A DNA stretch of 64,000 bases from Thereva unica. Its lineage: Eukaryota > Arthropoda > Insecta > Diptera > Therevidae. The position numbers and the translations under genes are program-made. The first letter of the stretch is position 1; each line of letters begins with the position of its first letter. Location of the stretch: NCBI GenBank assembly GCA_949987705.1, contig OX465281.1, positions 174,668,516-174,732,515 on the forward strand. The letters run 5' to 3'. Shown here piece after piece: positions 57,216 through 64,000 of this stretch. The notes beneath the pieces were generated by a model. That model was not told the DNA's origin. It did no database searches and was given only the letters and a program-made list of their open reading frames with translations.

Positions 57216-57290
57216 AGTCTCAATAGCGCAGTTGGTAGAATGTTGGCTTCATGTTCCAGCGACCCAGGTTCGAATCTCGTATAAGGCAAT
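57216..57290 (+). other. tRNA-derived SINE head (tRNA-like, not functional)
   Basis: TCTCAATAGCGCAGTTGGTA has an A-box, and CCCAGGTTCGAATCTCGTAT a B-box, at tRNA spacing. The putative anticodon loop TTCATGT has CAT, but the anticodon and acceptor stems do not pair. It is followed by an A-rich stretch. This fits the head of a SINE inside the larger element. Confidence 0.6.
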
Positions 57291-57702
57291 CGAAAAAAAA
57301 TATTCTCAAATCATGAGTAAAATATGAAAATATATAACAATATAAAATTATATGAATATACAAAATAGTAGAAAAAGACAGGAACAAAAAAAAAGTGAAA
57401 ATAGTAATTTTGTTTTTTAACATTTCTCAGCACTTTTTTTCTGCTCAGTGAGCTCAATATGAGATCATTTTGAGATAGCATTTAGCTCTTGATTTACATC
57501 ATATTGACCTCATATTTAGTTCAGAAACATGCGCCAATTAACTCACTATTACCTCATATGTATCTCATAAATTACTATTTGAGACTTTAAACGAAAAAAT
57601 TGCCAATCGCAAATAGATCATATTTAGCTCAATATGAGCTGTAATGCCTGCTGGGTTAGCTCAATATGAGCTGTAATGCCTGCTGGGTTAGCTATTAAGT
57701 TT

Positions 57703-57820
57703 ATTATTATATGGGCATATGAAAATTCGTAGCCAAAGTCCGTTCACGATGTCCATGGGTGAGGAGGTTTTTACCCAGAGGCTATGGGGGGAAATAAATT
57801 ACATATCCTAGTTTTCAGCT
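57703..57820 (+). repeat. Direct repeat, second copy (partner 53437-53550)
   Basis: TATGGGCATATGAAAATTCG, CGTTCACGATGTCCATGGGT and GGGAAATAAATTACAT. The two copies bracket the 53773-57656 element. Confidence 0.75.
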
Positions 57821-58827
57821 AAAGCCGGCTCTAAACGATGCTATGAGCACTTTCCAACGTTGGACGTTTGATGGTAGAACGCATCGTGTGGCCGCTACTC
57901 GAACTACGAATGTCCAATGTCAAGCGTCCAACGATGGTGTTTGGACAGGTTCGGAGTGTTGTCACTCAAACTTTGGAAGCGTTGATGCTGTATTTGCCGA
58001 TTCATTAATGTCCTTAGTATGAAACTCTTCGTATCATATTTCAATTTCCCTAACCCACTCAATTTAATTGAGTAACAACTAAAAGAAGAAGCTGGAAAGT
58101 GAACAGAATTTGGAAGTGACGTAATGAATCTACCCAAGGTCGATGAACCCACAAGTGAGTTACGAGAGCATACCGGCAAAATGAGTCTACGCAACGCTTG
58201 GAATTCCTCACTGTGACAGAGGACACAGACGATGTCCTTTTGTATTGCCGGAGATTAGCCGAGCAAACTGCTGCACTGTAACCTACAGTTAAAGGCACGG
58301 CTAAGAGCAACGAACGTCTTAGACTATAATGGTACGATCGTTTGATCTACTGACTAAAGTGGAGGAGAAGCTAAATTCCTCAATCAGAAGCTAAGGCGGA
58401 AATGAACAAAAAAGAAGTGAGTTGGGCTTAGAAGTACCAGTAGTATTATCAGGTAAATAAATGCTGATCCAGCTTTGCGACGCATATTAAACTTAACATT
58501 CATTACGTTTTGGTAGAAAATTAGCCAGTCTTAAGAGAATTTCATGAGGCATCTTAAGCCCATCTTAAGATGATTGTAATTAGGCCTCATGACCCAACTA
58601 GTTGGTGATTTTAGTTAGGATTAGAATACTGTATAACTGACAGCCTTGAGCGTGTCGGCATCATAATGCTTGAACCTTCCAACGCACGAAAATAGAAAGA
58701 ATCAAATATAATATTGGTGTAGAAATTAAAAATTAGTCTTAAAATCACGCCAAAGAAGTATAACTTCTAATGCGTGTACATAAGTACACACACCCACTGT
58801 TTTTTTATTGGAGAAACTTTTTTAGCT
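57821..58827. other. Non-coding DNA, no gene seen
   Basis: Short open frames lack recognisable domains. Around 57835-57960 there are GTCCAACG/CGTTGGAC inverted motifs, possibly a MITE end. Confidence 0.45.
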
Positions 58828-59852
58828 TTAATTGCTTTGTTCCTGTTGATGAGAAAGGGGGAAAAAGATTTTTATATTTGAATTATCACATATGCGAAAA
58901 GCTTTGCACTCGATTTCACTGATATTGCAAAGTTTCTCGGGATTTTCTGTCATATCTGATGACATAAATATGTTAATATAAGACGATCTTAGAGGTTTTT
59001 CACAATACGGTGAAATGTGTTTTAAGCTACCTCCATTAACATGAACTTTTCCTTGAGTTTTTGTGGCATATTTAAATTTAACAACATTTTTATCTTTTGT
59101 TATAAACCGCTGGTCCTTTTCATTAGCTTTTAAAGAAAAATAACCTAATTTTATAATCAAATATGAGTCATATGGATCGTTTTGGTTATGGCAAAGTATT
59201 GGATAGTTAATTTGTTCTTTCATTGTTTGAGTGATATATGTAAGTATTTCGTGAATTCGATTAGCTCCCTGCTGAAGGGGTTGCTTTCCCGTCCTTATTA
59301 ATTGTTTTATGTTTTGTAGTTCGTTTTCAAATTCAAAAGCGCTAAAACTATCCAATACACCCCATTTGTCAACATCATCAACAAGATGAATTAGGTTATG
59401 TACATTATAACTAATACAATCTTCGCCATAAATTGTAGAAAGCTTTAAAACAAAGTCCTGTAACATTTTCCTAGCTATATGGGAGTATGTATATCAAGTG
59501 GTTTCTGCTTACGCATATCCTCATAGCACAATGTAATAGCAAAAAATGGGTGTAGACTTCATGTGGTAATACTTCTTTTAATACAACTGGGCCAGTGTAC
59601 AATAAAAATGTGCGAAATTTTGTTGCTTTCCAGAAGCTTATTACATCTAATGGTCGAATACTTCTGTTAAATTCACTCGGTTGATATCGTCTAGCACACT
59701 CTAGTTTTTTTGATATAGCAACAATATCTTTATTTTTGTAATTTTACATTAAAAGTAGCTCTGCCTTTAACCCAACAGCTTATCATTTTTTTCATTACAC
59801 CACGGCAAACTAAATGCATATAATCGAGCGGAAAATTTTCGATCATATTAAT
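58828..59852 (-). pseudogene. CACTA/EnSpm-like transposase fragment (Tnp2-DUF4218 type)
   Basis: From the LTR edge at 59852 the minus strand reads IENFPLDYMHLVCRGVMKKM, then CWVKGRA, PSEFNRSIRPLD, FWKATKFRTFLLYTGPVVL; a frameshift near 59475; then 59466-58828 with MLQDFVLKLSTIYGEDC, NVHNLIHLVDDVDKWG and LDSFSAFEFENELQNIKQLI. The DYMHL...VHNLIHLxDDV...SAFxFE pattern is that of Tnp2/DUF4218 transposases. The N-terminal part, with the first catalytic residues, is cut off by the LTR fragment. The C-terminal end (QQEQSN) looks natural. Confidence 0.78.
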
Positions 59853-60269
59853 TGTTACGTTTTTCCGGCTTAACGGATTCGTAGGATTAATTAAGGAATA
59901 CACTTTTTAATTATCCACACAAAATTTATTTATTACAAACCAAAACACAATTTAATAACGAACACAATTCTTACAGTTCACTATAATCACTTTCAGTTTA
60001 ATAACTCGCACTATTAAATTCTATCTATCGGTTTATAGTTCACTTTTAAATCACCACTTTTCACTGTTCTCACTTTAGAACACTTTTTATCGCCTTTAAA
60101 ATCAAAACTGACTCTCTCAGCGCCTGCAAGCCGCTTTTATATCCAAGCTCCACCTTTATCTAACTTCTGGAGCCTTCGTCCCTTTTCTCGAGCCTAGTGG
60201 TATGTTCTTTTCTTTTCGCCCAGAAGCTTGAAGTTGTCTTCACTTATCGCGCGTTCCACTTTTAGTTTA
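59853..60269 (-). repeat. LTR fragment of the C/D family
   Basis: Plus-strand TGTTACGTTTTTCCGGCTTA onward matches the C LTR reversed as far as GTTCCACTTTTAGTTTAG. The first about 100 bases of the LTR (TGTGATGATT side) are missing and replaced by CACCATTGATTATC. No internal region, so a truncated solo LTR. Confidence 0.88.
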
Positions 60270-60299
60270 GCACCATTGATTATCTATAAGTAGATACGT
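60270..60299. repeat. Inverted pair, left member
   Basis: ATTGATTATCTATAAGTAGA then TACGTAA; its reverse complement, with one change, is at 63832-63858. Could be the ends of a 3.6-kb element. Confidence 0.55.
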
Positions 60300-61754
60300 A
60301 ACCTTGTTTGCGGGCTTTGGACATAGATGGCCTTACTTGCACTGATTTCAAAAATCCATGTTAAAACTGAGACTCAAGAGCTTTCGAAATATAAAAGCTG
60401 TCTATCGGTTTCGTTGCTTATGTACATTGAACTTTTGAATTCATGTATATAGCAATCGCATGAATTGGGATACTTGCGATTGCGCCTGCCGTTCTTTGAG
60501 ACAAAATTTTCGGAATTTTTGTTGTTGTGTTGTTTAAAAACGATTTTTCAAGTTTATAGTCCAGTAAATAGGTACTTTTTCTTTGCAAAAAATACCGCAC
60601 GCGATTTTTTTTTACCAAATGTTTTTACATATTTTTATGAGTTTAAATTCAAAATGGCGTCATCCCCACCCTTATGCTTCACTTACAATGAAGGGAAACG
60701 CGTTTAATTCTATATCTCAGAAACTATGTGTTTTACGACAAAAATGTATATAATCTTTTTTGTAGATAAATAAATGATTTAACTTTTTTGTTCAGAATTT
60801 TTTTTTGTAAAGTCAATATGTTCGGAGTTATAGTGCTTCAAACTTTATACATCACTTTCTTTGCACTATATTTCGTTAACGGTTAGCCCGCCATAAAAAA
60901 GTCCTTCCTAAGACTTATAGAACACACGATTATCTATGACTTTTGCTTTTATCGTTTTTAGATAGGGCTAATATTTCACGAGTTATAGCGCTTTAAATGT
61001 CGGAAAATGTAAATTCAATAAAAAAATAATTTCCTAATATCTTTTTCTTTGCCCGTTACATTTAAACTGATTATATCGTGTGTTGAGCTCATCATTGCCC
61101 ACAATTGCTGCCTTTACTTTTTTCTATAAAGTTCATATTTATGGATTTATTAGACCTCAAAAGTTTATTAAAAATGTTTTTTTTGCAAATATCTAGTCAA
61201 CTATTTATTTACGATGACAAGTTATACCAACAAATTTGTTTGTTATTTAATTCCGTTGAAATTTTACTTTAAACATTTTTTTCTAGCATTTATACTTTAG
61301 CCGCAATTCAGCGCCGATAATGGAACTAGTTGTACAAGTTATTTTGGGAAATTTGTTCAAAAATCGTACAACATTTTTCAAGTTTTTTTTTGATTTTGAT
61401 TTGATTCAAGGGTGGTTGAACGCATTGAAAAAGAGATTATAATAAATTTTCCAATTTATTTTTGATATTGTTTCATCAAAAATAAAATTTAAACACATAA
61501 AAATATTTGAATCATTTTTCAAATACAACCTGTATCTAGGGGTGGTTGAAAATGACTTATTTCTTCTTAACAATACCAAGCAACCAACCTGCAATCCGGT
61601 AGCAGCAACAATTATCCAAAACGTAGAAAAAAGCTGCTGTATAAAGTTTATTTTTAATTTTTAAAATATTACTTCCCTTTAGTTTTATCCCCTTAATGCT
61701 TGATAAAATTTGGCTAGATTAAATAAAAATCAACCACCTTCAAATAAATATAAA
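60300..61754. other. Very A+T-rich DNA, no gene seen
   Basis: No domain-bearing frame. TTTTTT and AAAAAA tracts are dense. Confidence 0.5.
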
Positions 61755-62245
61755 TAAAAAAAAGAAAAAAAAATTTTAAGAAACTCTTTTCTTTACCTTA
61801 ATATATTGATCAGTTGTGAACACAAAATTAATATAAATACTAAACAAATCGACTAAAAGGTAAAAAATAAGAAGATTTTAAACAATATAAACTTTTAAAT
61901 CAAAATGGAAAAAATCTCACACATTCCTTAAAGAAAAGCGTGGGGTGCGTTTTTATGAAACAAAATGCTCAATTAGTGAAAATTCGTAGCTGTCTGAAAT
62001 ATTAAAATGTACTCACGGCAGTCATGTTTTTTTAAGTTCAGGTTGGTATGGGCGCCCCACGCTTTTCTTTAAGGAATGTGTGAGATTTTTTCCATTTTGA
62101 TTTAAAAGTTTATATTGTTTAAAATCTTCTTATTTTTTACCTTTTAGTCGATTTGTTTAGTATTTATATTAATTTTGTGTTCACAACTGATCAATATATT
62201 AGGGTAAAGAAAAGAGTTTCTTAAAATTTTTTTTTTCTTTTTTTT
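61755..62245. repeat. Near-perfect palindrome with about 190-bp arms
   Basis: Arm 61755-61950 (from AAGAAACTCTTTTCTTTACC to AAAGAAAAGCGTGGGG) is repeated as reverse complement at 62052-62245 with essentially no mismatches. The loop is about 100 bases. CGTGGGG/CCCCACG closes the stem. No coding. Confidence 0.92.
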
Positions 62246-63300
62246 ATTTTTTACTTTTTAGTAACGATTAGCGTTAATTAATACATTACAATTTCCAAAC
62301 TTTTAATTACATTATCATGTTAAATAAGGAAACTTTTTTACATGTTTTGTATTTGTTTCTTTACAACAGTTCTCAAGTGCAGCCCAAAAATGCACAATTT
62401 GATGACCCCTCAAAAATCTAATAGCGCTCTACGTTTTTTTTTTACATTTTGAAAGGTAGTGTGCTCGCGTATACTGGCTGGAGCAATAAAAACTAAAAAC
62501 TGGAAACATATTTTTTTGCATCTTTTTAAATCATATTTTTATTTGCTATTGGTAGCTATGTTATGTCTTCCGCCATTTTTTAGTGAACGACATATTTGAT
62601 TTAAAACGACGTCATACAGTTTACTTTCTTACTCACTTTAATACACTTTCATTTGAAATCCATACCGAGAGCGAAGTAAATAAAAGGGTAAACCGCCATT
62701 TCGTGTTGGCCGCCATTTTGAATTGAAATGACGGGACACAGACAACAGTATTCTAATTGTCACTCCCTTCCATTTGATACCCATGCCGAGAGCGTTTTAA
62801 AGAAAAATTGATCCTCTGTTTTGTGTTTGCCGCCACTTTTATGCCGCCATTTTTCTACCGCCATTTTGAATTTAGGATGACGCTAATTGTATTCAACTTG
62901 TTATAACCTTTCATTTGATACCCATATCGAACGAGTGGCTTGTAAAGAAAAATGTAATCCATCATATTTTTTTGGCCGCCATTTTTAATTTGGAACTAAT
63001 TTTCGTGTGTTTTCGTCGGAAATACACATGTCTGTTAATTTTTATCAATTTTTATTGAAGGGAAGTGAATTTTAAGACTCTACATTGAGTAGAACGAATA
63101 ATTCCAAGCATTTTTTATTAAAAATCGTTTTTTGTTACTCAAAAACAAAATCAACAACAAAAAATGTCATATTCGTGTATTGTCATCGGGAATATGTATG
63201 CCTGCAAAGTTTCATCCATTTGCATTGAGTAAAAGGCGGTTAAATTAACGTTACAAGATTTGATGCTCCGAAGTGAAAGTAAAGAAAAGAGTTTAAAAAG
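62246..63300 (+). repeat. Diverged copies related to the 41361-42600 unit
   Basis: 62570-62690, 62695-62860 and 62860-63000 each contain a CGCCATTTT block, a GACG...ACA block and CATTTGATACCCAT (or CATTTGAAATCCAT). Spacing is irregular and identity moderate. 63230-63300 resembles the downstream flank of the 42600 array (AAGATTTGA, GTTTAAAAAGA). Confidence 0.7.
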
Positions 63301-64000
63301 AGTGCATTTAATTTGATTATTATAATTATCCTTATCCTTAAAAAGGGGTGAATTTTATATTTATAAGGGTGACGAACATATTTTATTGCAGTCCTAAAAT
63401 TTCCTGCTGATTTTCATAATCAGCCACCAAAAAACATGAAGAGAAATAGTTTCAAAACGGTGTTTCGACACCCCTCCCCTGCCATTCCTTTGCGTTGCAA
63501 ATGCACTTTTCGCTAACTAATGCAAATAAGTCTCATAAAATCAAAAAGTCCGAAAACTGAAAAATCATGATATTCGATATCTCAAATTTCTATACGGCAC
63601 CGCGCCCCAGCCAAAATAAATTCAACTTCATTTTAATGTTCCAAGAAAATACCTTCTTATGTACACTTTATTTCCATCATCGTTAACCCTCAGCTTTTTT
63701 ATTATGTATTATCGAAGCTCCAAACCAAAGCTTCCAAATCTTGCAAGTTTCACCGAAAGAACAAACCGCAAAAAGAATATAGACGCCAGCGCCGCCAAAC
63801 ACCAACACCCGCCATCCTCGCAGATCCCATGATTACGCATCTACTTATAGATAATCAATAGCCGTGTTCCTTTTCTGCTTTTTTTTCCTTGTATTTACTC
63901 CCAACTACACCTGCCCTTACAGAGGTGTAGATAACTAGAGTAAATACGCATCTAACATCCACTAGGGGAATATCGCCATTTGCAGTCTATTGTGAATTAT
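63301..64000. other. Non-coding DNA to the window edge
   Basis: No gene seen. The right member of the 27-bp inverted pair lies at 63832-63858, followed by two GTAGATAACTAGAGTAAATACGCATCT-like relatives, in pieces, at 63926-63953. Confidence 0.45.

Larger units (their letters stand above)
53773..57656. mobile_element. Element with CCCAGCAGGCA ends and long inverted arms
   Basis: Left end CCCAGCAGGCAATATGAGCT and right end AGCTGTAATGCCTGCTGGG (reverse complement of CCCAGCAGGCA). Inside, 54310-54790 pairs with 56265-57090: for example the GTGGGACGAATTGCCTAAAA type block, and AATATGGCGGACAT against ATGTCCGCCATATT. The minus-strand Helitron 55393-56260 sits between the arms. Numerous AGCTCATATTTAGCTCATAT repeats lie near both ends. 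The right end is itself duplicated at 57657-57690. No transposase; superfamily unknown. Confidence 0.7.

Noticed and set aside
57216..57290. Functional tRNA-Met
   Set aside because: CAT is in a plausible place but anticodon and acceptor stems do not pair; SINE head is more likely.

Overview
The window looks like an insect (at least arthropod) nuclear genome segment that is almost entirely transposable-element sequence. Reasons: A+T-rich DNA; Gypsy, RTE, LOA/I-like and Jockey-type retroelements; a hAT transposon with an intron; Helitrons of the type common in insects; and long microsatellites. There is no operon structure and no intact cellular gene. The only non-obvious-TE gene is a decayed multi-exon DUF4806 gene. 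The order of insect cannot be fixed from the sequence.

Layout. 1-1264: 3' part of a Helitron made mostly of 128-bp minisatellite units, ending at CTAG, followed by a TA/TG microsatellite. 1665-1916: a small TTAA-flanked inverted-repeat element. 1922-9929: plus-strand Gypsy element (Osvaldo/Ulysses-like: tRNA-Lys primer site, long LTR) with open pol, damaged gag and a tRNA-Lys-like sequence in its 3' untranslated part. 9930-18450: minus-strand CsRn1-type Gypsy element whose integrase is cut by a 4.86-kb foldback (giant palindrome) element at 10501-15355. That palindrome is itself interrupted by a 5'-truncated non-LTR retrotransposon (about 11785-13270).

20163-25845: minus-strand LOA/I-like non-LTR element (ORF1 with DUF4780-like domain; ORF2 with EN, RT and RNase H, frameshifted). 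25850-29368: deleted minus-strand Gypsy element C. 29479-29986: PIF-like MITE. 30547-34882: structurally complete hAT element with an exact 8-bp target duplication. 35395-40540: RTE element split by a Helentron remnant (37147-39154), which is itself split by a G-rich MITE. 40840-42600: 268-bp tandem repeats. 43065-44110: eroded non-LTR fragment. 44873-46076: palindromic element. 46308-50815: element D, a plus-strand relative of C with a different deletion. 50917-51655: complete Helitron with two 128-bp units. 51869-52965: DUF4806 pseudogene. 53773-57656: inverted-arm element containing a third Helitron copy. 58828-59852: CACTA-like transposase fragment. 59853-60269: LTR fragment of the C/D family. 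60270-63860: A+T-rich tract bounded by a 27-bp inverted pair and holding a roughly 190-bp-arm palindrome.

The features do not cooperate as a pathway; they record a nested insertion history. Several boundaries can be proved from the sequence alone because the interrupted protein reads through once the insert and its target duplication are removed. The most informative are the foldback element in the CsRn1 integrase, the Helentron with its split terminal hairpin in the RTE element, the hAT element, and the Helitron family whose copies differ in number of 128-bp units.
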